Source: an uncultured beta proteobacterium
GTDB lineage: Bacteria > Pseudomonadota > Gammaproteobacteria > Burkholderiales > Burkholderiaceae_C
Assembly: GCA_903930255.1 (NCBI GenBank)
Contig: CAIYYA010000179.1
Span: forward strand, 1 to 32,707
Length of the DNA stretch: 32,707 bases
Direction: 5' to 3'
The notes under the pieces were generated by a model. That model was given only the letters and a program-made list of their open reading frames with translations, was not told the origin of the DNA and made no database searches. Numbering within the stretch: the first letter of the stretch is position 1; each line of letters begins with the position of its first letter. The position numbers and the translations under genes were made by a program. Below, piece after piece: positions 16,497 through 24,789 of the stretch.

Positions 16497-16540
16497 TTGC
16501 TTGCCGTGCGATGGCGTAAGCTCGCGGTGAGGATCTGATC

Positions 16541-17269
16541 ATGAAAATACTACTGGTTGAAGACGAAAAAAAGATCGCCGACTTCGTTTGCGCAGGCTTC
16601 AAAGAGCAGCGTTTCGTCTGCGAACACTGCGCCAACGGCATCGATGGCTACGACAAAGCCAGCACGGGCAACTTTGATGTGATCGTGCTCGACATCATGC
16701 TGCCCGGTCGCGATGGCTTGTCGATACTCAAGGGGTTGCGCAAGGCTGGCAACGTGACGCCGGTGATCTTGCTCACCGCGCGCAATGAGCTCGATGACCG
16801 CATTGAGGGTTTGTCACTGGGTGCCGATGACTATCTGGCCAAGCCCTTTTTTGTTGAAGAACTTGTCGCCCGGGTACAAGCGCTACTGCGCCGGGTTTCT
16901 GGCGAACGGCAAAACATTTTGAGCGTGGGTGACCTCAAGCTCGACCGCATCACGCGTGAGGTGACCTGGTGCGGTGAAACCGTCGATCTGACCGGGCGCG
17001 AGTTCAACCTGATCGAATACCTGATGCGTTCGCCCGGTCGGGTTTTTACCCGCACGCAAATTTTGGAACACGTGTGGGACTACGACTTTGATCCCAGCAC
17101 CAACATCATCGATGTGTGTATTCAGCGCATTCGCAAAAAAATGGCCTCGATTGGCGTTGCTGCAGATGGCTTGTCGGCCATTGAGAGCGTGCGCGGAGTC
17201 GGTTACCGCTTTCGCAAGCTGGCTGCCTGTCAGGCTTTGGTCGTCGATAGCGAGAATCGGCCCACATGA
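16541..17269 (+). CDS. OmpR-family response regulator
   Basis: The product has 242 residues. The receiver domain (1-120) has the acidic pair Glu7/Asp8, phospho-acceptor Asp51 (VIVLDIMLPGRDG), Thr79 and Lys101 (YLAKPF). The DNA-binding winged helix (about 128-226) shows REFNLIEYLMRSPGRVFTR, VWDYDFDPSTNIIDVCIQRIRKK and the VRGVGYRF hairpin. The style (VEDEKKIADFV, WDYDFDP) is that of the CopR/CusR/PmrA-like branch. The start follows a GTGAGG ribosome binding site, and the stop overlaps the kinase start by 4 bp, so the two are co-translated. Confidence 0.95.
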   Translation: MKILLVEDEKKIADFVCAGFKEQRFVCEHCANGIDGYDKASTGNFDVIVLDIMLPGRDGLSILKGLRKAGNVTPVILLTARNELDDRIEGLSLGADDYLAKPFFVEELVARVQALLRRVSGERQNILSVGDLKLDRITREVTWCGETVDLTGREFNLIEYLMRSPGRVFTRTQILEHVWDYDFDPSTNIIDVCIQRIRKKMASIGVAADGLSAIESVRGVGYRFRKLAACQALVVDSENRPT

Positions 17270-18810
17270 TCAAATCGTTTCAAGTTCGCCTGATCTGGCT
17301 TTCGGTACTCGTCAGTGGCCTGGCTCTGAGCGGTTTTGGCATCGGCTCCTGGTGGCTGATTCGTGGCATTCAAATCGAGCGCATCGACAGCGAAGTGCGT
17401 GCCCACGCTGAGCGCGAAGCTGGGCGTACACGCACCCCCTTTGCCTGGCAGCGCTTTGAGTCCACCGTGTTGAGCAATTTTGGATTGCGTCAATCCGATG
17501 AACTTTTGCTGCTGGTGCAAGACGCTGCAGGGCAGGTAATTTACCAATCCGCAGACTGGCCCAACAGCCTCGAAACCGATCGCCTGCCTTGGCCGAGTCG
17601 GCAGGATGCCCACAAGCCCGGCCCCTGGATTCAACTGCTCAGACCCCCTCCGCCTGACGGCGCGCGTCTCTCTCAAGGCTCAGCGCCATCAGAAGGCAAC
17701 CCCAAGGCGCCACCCGGCACAGACTTCCTACCACCCGGCATGCGTCCGGCGGCCTCGGTCATTTTTCGAGATATTGGCACTCAGCAGTGGCGCATGGGGC
17801 TGGCCAGCACCGACCGTGCCCGCGTCCTGATTGGCGTGAATGCCAAAGTCATCGATGACGACATGATCAGTGTGCGCAATGCCTTTTTAGTGGCCATCCC
17901 TTTTTCCTTAATTTTGATCAGTCTGGGCGCCTGGGTGCTCTCCAGCCGGGCTCTGCGGCCGCTAAAAAAACTCACCGCGGCAACCCGGCAGGTGACTGCC
18001 CAGGGATTGGATCAACGCATCGCTGCCATCGGAGAAGACCGCGAATTCAGGGAACTGATCGGCGTATTCAACAGCATGCTCGAACGCCTGGAGCGCAGCT
18101 TCTTGCAGGCCAACCGCTTCTCTGCCGATGCAGCACACGAACTTAAAACACCCTTGGCGATTTTGCAAGGTCAGCTTGAGCGCGCCATCCATCAGGCAGA
18201 AGATGGCTCGGTCTTGCAAGGCGAGCTCACCAGCATTCTGGACGAAGTGCGCCGACTCTCCACGATCTCGCGCAAATTACTGCTGCTGGCGCAAGCCGAT
18301 GCTGGGCGCATGCGTGTTTTCAAGGAACCATTTGACTTGACGCTGGCTCTGCAAGACTTGCTCGAAGACGCGCAGATGCTGGCACCTCAGCTGCAGCTCA
18401 GCAGCGCCATTGAAGCGAACTTGGTGCTTGCGGCAGACAGCAGCCTGCTGCGCCAGGTGTTGCACAACCTGATCGGCAACGCCATCAAATACAACCTCGA
18501 ACCTGGCTGGATTCACCTTTGCGCACAGCGCCACGCCCAGCAGATTGAAGTGACGGTTACGAATGCATCGCATGGCATCGCCAAGCTCGACGAGAGCAAA
18601 CTGTTTGAACGCTTTTACCGCGCTGACACGGCACACAGCAGGCAGGTTGAAGGGGTTGGACTGGGTTTGAGCCTGTCGCGCGAAATTGCCCGTGCCCACG
18701 GTGGCGACATCACGCTCAAGCCACCCACCGAAGGTCAAGTTGAATTTGTCCTGACTTTACCGTGTAACCCGCAAGATGGGGTTGATAGCATGACAAAACC
18801 GTCATCGTGA
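17266..18810 (+). CDS. Sensor histidine kinase, partner of the OmpR-type regulator
   Basis: The product has 514 residues. TM1 is at about residues 8-33 and TM2 at about 206-228; the periplasmic sensor region of about 170 residues between them contains a Pro-rich loop (PPPDGARLSQGSAPSEGNPKAPP). HAMP follows TM2 (RALRPLKKLTAATRQVTAQGLDQRI). The HisKA box is DAAHELKTPLAILQGQLE with phospho-His at 291. In the ATPase domain the N box has Asn405 (LHNLIGNAIKYN). The usual D-x-G-x-G box is degenerate (TNASHGIAKLDESKLFERFYRAD), while the G2 box VEGVGLGLSLSREIA is intact. The degenerate G1 may weaken or alter ATP binding. The signal is unknown; metals, cationic peptides or envelope stress are typical for this subfamily. 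Confidence 0.93.
   Translation: MIKSFQVRLIWLSVLVSGLALSGFGIGSWWLIRGIQIERIDSEVRAHAEREAGRTRTPFAWQRFESTVLSNFGLRQSDELLLLVQDAAGQVIYQSADWPNSLETDRLPWPSRQDAHKPGPWIQLLRPPPPDGARLSQGSAPSEGNPKAPPGTDFLPPGMRPAASVIFRDIGTQQWRMGLASTDRARVLIGVNAKVIDDDMISVRNAFLVAIPFSLILISLGAWVLSSRALRPLKKLTAATRQVTAQGLDQRIAAIGEDREFRELIGVFNSMLERLERSFLQANRFSADAAHELKTPLAILQGQLERAIHQAEDGSVLQGELTSILDEVRRLSTISRKLLLLAQADAGRMRVFKEPFDLTLALQDLLEDAQMLAPQLQLSSAIEANLVLAADSSLLRQVLHNLIGNAIKYNLEPGWIHLCAQRHAQQIEVTVTNASHGIAKLDESKLFERFYRADTAHSRQVEGVGLGLSLSREIARAHGGDITLKPPTEGQVEFVLTLPCNPQDGVDSMTKPSS
18789..18806 (-). promoter_or_regulatory. Candidate response-regulator operator upstream of the DUF1566 gene
   Basis: The element is TGACAAAACCGTCA, itself a TGAC-N6-GTCA palindrome, at the very end of the kinase gene and about 70 bp before the start of the DUF1566 protein. 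Read on the minus strand it is TGACGGTTTTGTCAT, matching the site at 16481-16496. It suggests the DUF1566 gene is a target of the adjacent two-component system. Confidence 0.5.
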
Positions 18811-18873
18811 GGCGCGCTGCGCTGTGATGTTGGGCCTCCACAATGCCGACATCTCAACGCATGGAGAGTTGCC

Positions 18874-20115
18874 ATGAAAACACATTTGTTCGGTTTCAGT
18901 TTATCGCTCTGCGCCCTGGTGACGGGCGTCTGTGCCGAGCCATTAGCGCCGCCCTACCGCATCACCAGCACCCAACAAAGTGCCTGTTACGACGATTTTC
19001 ATGCGATCCCCTGCCCTGCGCTTGGACAGTCGTTTTATGGCCAAAATGCACAAACAAACCAGGTTCCTGCCCGCTTGTCGCTGGCAAGTGACGGCTTGAC
19101 GGTGCAAGACACCAGCACCGGCCTGACCTGGCAGCGCAGCCCCGATATCAACCATGATCAGCAGTTGACACGCGCCGACAAACTGGACTGGGCACAAGCC
19201 CAACGCCGGCCAGCCGAGCTCAACGCGGCTCATTTCGCAGGCTATTCCGACTGGCGCCTGCCCAGCATCAAAGAACTTTATTCGCTGATCAATTTCAATG
19301 GCACCGACCCAGCACCGAATGTGCTGACAGCCCAGCTTACGCCTTTTATCGACACCCGTTACTTTGCCTTTGCCTACGGCCAGACCAGCCAAGGTGAACG
19401 CGTGATCGATGCGCAATATGCCTCTAGCACGCTCTACGTCAACAGCAACTGGTTCAACTCAAAAAAGCTCTTTGGCGTGAACTTTGCTGATGGTCGCATC
19501 AAGGGCTACGACCTCAAAATGCCGGGTGGTTCAGAGAAAACTTTCTTTGTTTTGTGTGTGCGCGGCAACCCCGCTTATGGACAAAACAATTTTGTGGCTT
19601 CTGCGAATGACACCGTGAGCGACTTGGCAACCGGTCTGATGTGGTCGCGTACTGACAGTGGCGAGGGCATGAACTGGCAGCAGGCACTGGCCTGGGCGCA
19701 AAGCAAAAACGCACAGGCTTATTTGGGCTACAGCGACTGGCGACTGCCCGATGCCAAAGAACTGCAAAGCATTGTGGACTACGCGCGCTCCCCCGATAGC
19801 AGTCAATCGGCCGCCATCAACCCGATCTTTCACACCACGGCTGTCACCAACGAAGCCGGACAAACCGATTACCCGGCATTTTGGAGCAGCACCACACACG
19901 CCTCACCCTATGCCGGCAGCAACGCGGTGTATCTCTCTTTTGGGCGCTCACTCGGCTTGATGCGCGGTGTCTGGCAAGATGTGCATGGTGCGGGCGCTCA
20001 GCGCAGCGACCCCAAAGCCGGCAACCCAGCGTTCTACAGCTCGGGCCGTGGCCCACAGGGCGACGCAGTTCACATCAACAATTTTGTGCGACTGGTGCGC
20101 ACCATAACCCACTGA
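18874..20115 (+). CDS. Exported protein with two DUF1566 (Lcl C-terminal-like) domains
   Basis: The product has 413 residues. A signal peptide is present (MKTHLFGFSLSLCALVTGVCA, cleavage at about residue 21). Two DUF1566-type units follow, each with a D-x-x-TGL-x-W opening (TVQDTSTGLTWQRS; SDLATGLMWSRT), a W-x-x-A helix, and the hallmark G-Y-S-D-W-R-L-P-x-x-K-E-L (about 121-134 and 283-296). Each closes with an FWSS- or VRLVR-like strand. Related domains are found in secreted lectin-like or formylglycine-generating-enzyme-fold (FGE-fold) proteins, and binding of sugars or cell surfaces is often suggested. A GGAGAG ribosome binding site lies 6 bp before the ATG. It is the gene after the two-component pair, with a candidate operator in between. 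Confidence 0.88.
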   Translation: MKTHLFGFSLSLCALVTGVCAEPLAPPYRITSTQQSACYDDFHAIPCPALGQSFYGQNAQTNQVPARLSLASDGLTVQDTSTGLTWQRSPDINHDQQLTRADKLDWAQAQRRPAELNAAHFAGYSDWRLPSIKELYSLINFNGTDPAPNVLTAQLTPFIDTRYFAFAYGQTSQGERVIDAQYASSTLYVNSNWFNSKKLFGVNFADGRIKGYDLKMPGGSEKTFFVLCVRGNPAYGQNNFVASANDTVSDLATGLMWSRTDSGEGMNWQQALAWAQSKNAQAYLGYSDWRLPDAKELQSIVDYARSPDSSQSAAINPIFHTTAVTNEAGQTDYPAFWSSTTHASPYAGSNAVYLSFGRSLGLMRGVWQDVHGAGAQRSDPKAGNPAFYSSGRGPQGDAVHINNFVRLVRTITH

Positions 20116-20125
20116 TGAGGGTCAA

Positions 20126-20185
20126 TATTGCTACCAATAAAAGAGCTGCTCACGCCCTATGGACGTGCTCTACAGGGCTATTTCC
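20126..20185 (+). repeat. Dispersed intergenic repeat, copy 1
   Basis: The core reads ATTGCTAC ... AGCTGCTCACGC ... GGCTATTTCC. It matches copy 2 at 20667-20727 at about 40 of 60 positions by hand alignment, in the same orientation. It fills the gap between the convergent DUF1566 and FKBP genes and includes the FKBP stop codon. I recall this repeat type as common between genes in Comamonadaceae. Confidence 0.65.
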
Positions 20186-20621
20186 CGTTAATTCCCAGAA
20201 GCTCAACTTCAAACAGCAGGGTCGCGCCCGGCGGAATCAGGCCACCCCCTGCGCCGCGCTCGCCATAGGCAATTGATGCCGGGCAGGTCAGCTTGGCCTT
20301 GCCACCAATTTTCATGCGCTGCACACCCTCAGTCCAGCACTTGATAACGTTGCTCAAGGGGAACTCAATTGCCTGGTTGCGTTTGTAGGAGCTGTCGAAT
20401 TCTTTGCCATCGGGGAAGGTGCCCCGGTAATTGACCTTGACGGTGTCGCTGGCCTTGGGGCTGGCACCGCTGCCATCTTTGAGCGAACGGTACACCAAGC
20501 CACTGGGCGTGACGAGCGCGCCAGCTTCTTTGGCTGCGGCTTCGAGTGTGGCATCGGCAGCCCAACTGCTACCCAGACTCAGGGTCGAAACCAATAAGAC
20601 CATTTTAAAAATCGTATTCAT
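20178..20621 (-). CDS. Exported FKBP-type peptidyl-prolyl cis-trans isomerase
   Basis: From the ATG at 20621 the product has 147 residues; starts at 20627 or 20663 are possible, but the longer N-termini do not look like signal peptides. The signal peptide is MNTIFKMVLLVSTLSLGSSWA with cleavage before AD. A short helical linker is followed by one FKBP domain: VKVNYRGTFPDGKEFDSSY, WTEGVQRMKIGGKAKLTCP, YGERGAGGGLIPPGATLLFEVELL. The conserved Tyr, Phe, Asp, Trp and Ile-Pro positions of the active pocket are all present. It probably assists folding in the periplasm. It is a single gene bordered on both sides by the same dispersed repeat, and its stop codon lies in one copy. Confidence 0.92.
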   Translation of the reverse strand: MNTIFKMVLLVSTLSLGSSWAADATLEAAAKEAGALVTPSGLVYRSLKDGSGASPKASDTVKVNYRGTFPDGKEFDSSYKRNQAIEFPLSNVIKCWTEGVQRMKIGGKAKLTCPASIAYGERGAGGGLIPPGATLLFEVELLGINGK

Positions 20622-20666
20622 AGGCATGTGGATTAAGGTTGAAGTGAAAGAGCAAAGCAGCATTCT

Positions 20667-20727
20667 AATTGCTACAACTAAAGTAGCTACTCACGCTTTC
20701 TGCATAAGCGTCAGAAGCCTATTTTCT
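20667..20727 (+). repeat. Dispersed intergenic repeat, copy 2
   Basis: The core reads AATTGCTAC ... AGCTACTCACGCTTTCTGCA ... AAGCCTATTTTCT and partners copy 1. It lies upstream of the FKBP gene, between it and the small membrane protein gene. It is the best match in the window to the segment inside the gspD signal peptide. Confidence 0.68.
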
Positions 20728-20756
20728 ATAAGATTTTGAAGCATCCCTGAGCACAG

Positions 20757-20933
20757 CTAGACAACACGCTCAAGAATCAGCACCGCAAAGAAACCAAACC
20801 CGGACATCAATGCCCATTTCAAGGACATCCAGCCGTAACGTTTGAAACGCGGGTCACCGGTGCCGACATAAAAGCCAAACGACACCAAAGCACCTAACAG
20901 CAGCAACAAAACCAACCAGCGAAAAAGCAGCAT
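20757..20933 (-). CDS. Small membrane protein (58 residues) downstream of lpxC
   Basis: A clean frame from ATG (20933) to TAG encodes MLLFRWLVLLLLLGALVSFG, then a polar stretch (YVGTGDPRFKRYGWMSLKWA) and a second hydrophobic helix (LMSGFGFFAVLILERVV). Two transmembrane helices with a short basic loop are likely. It starts 11 bp after the lpxC stop on the same strand, so it is probably co-transcribed with lpxC. The function is unknown. Small proteins of this type sit beside lpxC in related genomes as far as I recall. Confidence 0.7.
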   Translation of the reverse strand: MLLFRWLVLLLLLGALVSFGFYVGTGDPRFKRYGWMSLKWALMSGFGFFAVLILERVV

Positions 20934-20944
20934 CGTGCACGCTC

Positions 20945-21868
20945 CTACCAGGCGCGCGCGAGCTTGGCGAAGCCCTCTGGCGCGAGTTTTTCATCATCGA
21001 ACGTCACAACGTCCCAGGCGTTGGTGTGCTGCAACAGTTCGCGCAACAGCAGGTTGTTGAGCGCATGACCCGATCGAAACGCGCTGTAACTGGCCAGCAT
21101 CGGCTTACCCAACAAATACAAATCGCCCATGGCATCGAGAATTTTGTGTTTGACAAACTCATCGTCGTAGCGCAAACCACCGGCGTTGAGAACCTTGTAG
21201 TCATCCATCACAATGGCGTTGTCGAGCCCACCGCCAAGCGCCAGGCCGTTGGCACGCATCATTTCGACGTCTTTGGTAAAGCCAAAAGTGCGTGCGCGGG
21301 CAATGTCTTTAGAGTAAGAGCCTGTGCCCATGTCAAACAAGACGCGCTGGCCAGTTGAATCAACTGCCGGGTGACTGAAATCAATTTCGAAATTAAGTTG
21401 GTAGCCGTGATAGGGTGACAAACGCGCCCATTTTTCGTTGTCGCCTTGCCCCTGGCGCACCTCAACCGGTTCCAGCAGTCGAATAAAGCGGCGTGGTGCG
21501 TTTTGCAGCGCAATACCCGCGCTTTGCAGCAAAAAAACAAACGAAGCAGCCGAGCCGTCAAGAATCGGCACTTCTTCGGCGGTGATATCCACATACAGGT
21601 TGTCCACTCCCAAGCCGGCGCAAGCTGACATCAGGTGCTCAACCGTGTGCACCTTGGCGTTGCCCTTGGAGATGGTGGAGGCCATGCGCGTGTCGGTTAC
21701 GGCCAAAGCGGATACGGGTATATCCACCGGGTCGGGCAAGTCAACACGCCGAAAAACAATGCCTGTGTCGGGCTGCGCCGGCCGCAAGGTGATTTCGACG
21801 CGCTGCCCGCTATGCAGTCCCACGCCAACGGCTCGGGTCAGGGATTTGAGGGTTCGTTGTTGCAGCAC
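20945..21868 (-). CDS. lpxC: UDP-3-O-acyl-N-acetylglucosamine deacetylase LpxC
   Basis: LpxC catalyses the committed zinc-dependent deacetylation of lipid A synthesis in the cytoplasm. The 307-residue length is standard. The motifs are intact: [17 protein letters not shown] with the catalytic Glu77 and zinc ligand His78; [15 protein letters not shown] with zinc ligands His241 and Asp245; and SGHALNN with the catalytic His268. RTFGF (193-197) and [10 protein letters not shown] are also typical. In many proteobacteria lpxC closes the dcw cluster after ftsZ. Here the upstream neighbour is a TolC-type gene 80 bp away, so it has either been separated from ftsZ or the T1SS locus was inserted. Confidence 0.97.
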   Translation of the reverse strand: MLQQRTLKSLTRAVGVGLHSGQRVEITLRPAQPDTGIVFRRVDLPDPVDIPVSALAVTDTRMASTISKGNAKVHTVEHLMSACAGLGVDNLYVDITAEEVPILDGSAASFVFLLQSAGIALQNAPRRFIRLLEPVEVRQGQGDNEKWARLSPYHGYQLNFEIDFSHPAVDSTGQRVLFDMGTGSYSKDIARARTFGFTKDVEMMRANGLALGGGLDNAIVMDDYKVLNAGGLRYDDEFVKHKILDAMGDLYLLGKPMLASYSAFRSGHALNNLLLRELLQHTNAWDVVTFDDEKLAPEGFAKLARAW

Positions 21869-21948
21869 CGGGTGATTTTACGTTTGCAGCGATGCGCTTA
21901 TTCCGTTTCCAGATCGATACGACATTTCGGATTGATCTGAATATGGAA

Positions 21949-23397
21949 TTACCAATGGCGCAACATCCGGTTGATGGCTGCCACCGCCGCGCGGTCAGCC
22001 CCCCCCGCCAGAGCGAGCAAGCGTACTTTGGACAGCAGATACAAGTAGCGCGCCTGTGCCAGGTCGCGTTGCACCAGCGTGCGTTGCTGCTGTGCGTTCA
22101 AAATATCCAGCATGGTGCGACTACCGGCCTGCTGCGCCTTGCGGTTTGACACCACCAATTGCTCGGCCGAGCGCAGAGCTTGCTCCAGCGCCTTGATTTT
22201 GAGAATGTTTTCCGTCACACCACGAAACTCTTTGTGCACCCGCAGTTCCAACTCACGCCGGCTTGCCTCGAGTGTTTGCTCAGCTCGCTCCTGCCCAGCC
22301 AATGCTTGGCGCACGGCTGCATTCACGTAACCACCGGAGAACAAAGGAATATTCAGCTGCAGACCGATCGAATTGTTGGTGTAGCGGGAACTGGTGTTGG
22401 TGACGTTTTCGCTCTCGCTTTGAGTCCATTGCGCCAGTGCATCCAATGTTGGATAGTGACCCGAGCGGGTTTTATCAACCTCTTGACGTGCTACTTCAAT
22501 GCGCGCTTTGAGTGACTGGATTTGCGGACTGTTTTGTTCGGCACGCTCGAGCCAGCGTTCCAGTCGATTAGGCTCTGGGTAGTCGAGCTGCAAGCTGGCA
22601 ACGTCCAGCGTGGCCAGCTTGCTCACCGGTTGATTGATCAGCGATTGCAGTTGTGCCAGGGTATAGGCCATGTTTTGGCGCGCTTCAAGCGCCTGCGCGG
22701 CACTCATGTCCAAGCGCGCCTGAGCTTCGTCGATATCGGTGCGAATGCCCGAACCGCTGGCCAAAGCCTTGCGCGCCGCATCCAACTGCGTGGTGTAAGC
22801 ATCTTGCTGCGCCAACACTAAGGCCAATTGGTCATGCGTCAGCAGCGCCTCAAAATAAATACTGCTCACGCGCACAACCAGACTTTGCTCTTCTTGTGCC
22901 AGCGTTGCAGCGGCTGCATCGACCTGCGCCTGTGCCTGCTCATATTGCGCCGTGAGCTGGGGACGATACAAGGCCTGGCGCAGTGTCAGCGTTTTGTTGC
23001 TGCTGGGGTAGCCCACGTTGGTCGTGATCTCCTGCCCCAAATTGTTGCTACTCTTGCTCTCGAGCTGGTTATTGTTGCGCGACAAACTCGCGCTCAAACT
23101 CGGCAACATTTGCGCTTTGGCCTGCGGCAGCCGCTCACGCTCGCCTGCTGCCGTGGCCTTGGCTGCCTGAAAGCTAGCATCTTGCAGCTGAGCTGCTTCA
23201 TACACCTGCAACAAATTCATCGATTCAAGAGCAACAGTCGATGCGACGAATACGGGTTGCTGCTCACCTTCACGCGCTTGCAAAGCGGGTAGCTCGGTGG
23301 CTGGCATGGCAAAGCCCAAGCTCGGTGCCAGGCACACCAAAGCCTGGCAAATTGACCATTTGGCAGGGTGAGCATGCTTGAAAGACCGGTTCTTCAT
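21949..23397 (-). CDS. TolC-family outer membrane protein of type I secretion
   Basis: The product has 482 residues with an N-terminal signal peptide (about residues 1-30, ending in LGFAMPA). Two copies of the outer-membrane efflux pattern are present: long Gln/Ala-rich helices (QAQAQVDAAAATLAQEEQSLVVRV and ARIEVARQEVDKTRSGHYPTLD) separated by beta strands. The second repeat has NIPLFSGGYVNAAVRQA, and the C-terminal half ends in TMLDILNAQQQRTLVQRDLAQARYLYLLSKVRL, a TolC/TolC-like signature. It begins 3 bp after the adaptor gene and forms the outer-membrane exit of the T1SS. Confidence 0.93.
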   Translation of the reverse strand: MKNRSFKHAHPAKWSICQALVCLAPSLGFAMPATELPALQAREGEQQPVFVASTVALESMNLLQVYEAAQLQDASFQAAKATAAGERERLPQAKAQMLPSLSASLSRNNNQLESKSSNNLGQEITTNVGYPSSNKTLTLRQALYRPQLTAQYEQAQAQVDAAAATLAQEEQSLVVRVSSIYFEALLTHDQLALVLAQQDAYTTQLDAARKALASGSGIRTDIDEAQARLDMSAAQALEARQNMAYTLAQLQSLINQPVSKLATLDVASLQLDYPEPNRLERWLERAEQNSPQIQSLKARIEVARQEVDKTRSGHYPTLDALAQWTQSESENVTNTSSRYTNNSIGLQLNIPLFSGGYVNAAVRQALAGQERAEQTLEASRRELELRVHKEFRGVTENILKIKALEQALRSAEQLVVSNRKAQQAGSRTMLDILNAQQQRTLVQRDLAQARYLYLLSKVRLLALAGGADRAAVAAINRMLRHW

Positions 23398-23400
23398 GGG

Positions 23401-24750
23401 CTACTCTTCTTTCATCGATGCGGCCATGCGCTTGGTCAGCGGGTTCAGCAGATAGGTTAGCAACGAGCGTTGCCCGGTGATAAAAACCACCTCGACCGGC
23501 ATGCCAGGCTGAAGCACGCGCTTGCCCAGCTGCTGGTAGCCATCCGCCGTAACCCCCACACGAGCCAAGTAGTAGCCCACCCCAGTTTGCGGATCAACCA
23601 GCAAATCTGCCGACACCGACACCACCTTGCCTTGAACGACCAATTGGGGCGTGTGTGCAAATGACGAAAAACGCACATCCACCGGCAGACCTTGATGCAC
23701 CCGATCAATCAGGTGCGGTGCCACCCTAGATTCGATCAGCAAAGCCTGATCTTGTGGCACGATGTCCATCAGCTTCTGCCCAGGGCCAACAACCCCACCC
23801 ACGGTTTGAAACGCCAAGCCAACCACCTGTCCCGTTGCCGGTGACTTGATCTCGATGCGACCCAAATCGTCTTTGGCCGCACGGTATTTTTCGGCATCGC
23901 CTGGCACTTCGCGACTGACTTCAGCGAGCTGTGTTTCGACTTCTTTGCGGTATTCCTGTTGCCGCAAAATGGCACGCTGCTGCAATTCGGTGATGCTGCG
24001 TTTGGCACGAATCGTGTTCCCCAAGAGCTCCGCCATCGAAGCGCTGGCATCGGCGCGCATGCGCTCCAGCTCTAGCTGCCGGTTGCGTGGTGCATAGCCC
24101 TCTTTGACCATTTCACGCGTGTTGTTGAGCTCTTCACCAAGCAGGTTGTGCTGGTTTTTGCGGTTTTCCAACATGCTCTCATAAGACTGAATCAAGCCTT
24201 GCTGCCCCTGAATGCTTTCTTGGGTGGATTGCAATTCGGCTTGCAGGGCGGCACGGCGTGCGTTGAGCAACTGCTCTTGCGTATAAACCACCTCGCGCAT
24301 TTGCGCATCTTGCTGGCTCGCCTCTAGCACGTCAGGGTGAAAGCTGACTTTGCCCTGCCCACGTTGCTCGGCCAGCAAACGCCCTTCCATGGCGCGCAGG
24401 CCCACATAGCGCTGCCGTGCGGCCTCAAAGGTGGCGCGCGCCACGGCTTCATCGAGCCGAATCAACAATTGACCTTCTTTAACGAGGTCGCCTTCACGCA
24501 CCAGCACGTCCTTGATCAAACCGCCGCTCAAATGCTGAACGGTTTTGCGTTTGGTGTCAATCGAGACCATGCCTGAGCTGGGCACCCCTTCGTCCAGCGG
24601 AGCAAAACTAGCCCATGCCAAAAATCCGCCAAAACCAAGCGCCAATGCCCAAAGTCCTATGCGTGCAGCACGCCCAGTTTTTTTGGATATGACTTGTGCA
24701 TCGCTCGGTGCATCGGACGGCGAACTCTTTGAAATATCTTGGGTAGCCAT
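23401..24750 (-). CDS. HlyD-family periplasmic adaptor of type I secretion
   Basis: The start is set at the ATG at 24750; a TTG 30 bases upstream would add 10 residues and sits 9 bp after the ABC gene. The product of 449 residues has a cytoplasmic tail, a single TM helix (about residues 28-50, IGLWALALGFGGFLAWASFAPL), a lipoyl-type half (GLIKDVLVREGDLVKEGQLLIRLD), a long coiled-coil hairpin (about 95-290) and the second lipoyl/beta-barrel half (IKSPATGQVVGLAFQTVGGVVGPGQKLMDIVP). It ends with PGMPVEVVFITGQRSLLTYLLNPL, the family tail. It bridges the ABC transporters and the TolC-type protein. Confidence 0.94.
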   Translation of the reverse strand: MATQDISKSSPSDAPSDAQVISKKTGRAARIGLWALALGFGGFLAWASFAPLDEGVPSSGMVSIDTKRKTVQHLSGGLIKDVLVREGDLVKEGQLLIRLDEAVARATFEAARQRYVGLRAMEGRLLAEQRGQGKVSFHPDVLEASQQDAQMREVVYTQEQLLNARRAALQAELQSTQESIQGQQGLIQSYESMLENRKNQHNLLGEELNNTREMVKEGYAPRNRQLELERMRADASASMAELLGNTIRAKRSITELQQRAILRQQEYRKEVETQLAEVSREVPGDAEKYRAAKDDLGRIEIKSPATGQVVGLAFQTVGGVVGPGQKLMDIVPQDQALLIESRVAPHLIDRVHQGLPVDVRFSSFAHTPQLVVQGKVVSVSADLLVDPQTGVGYYLARVGVTADGYQQLGKRVLQPGMPVEVVFITGQRSLLTYLLNPLTKRMAASMKEE

Positions 24751-24789
24751 GTCAGTCTTGATGTCTTGGTAATCGGTCAATAAGAAAAC

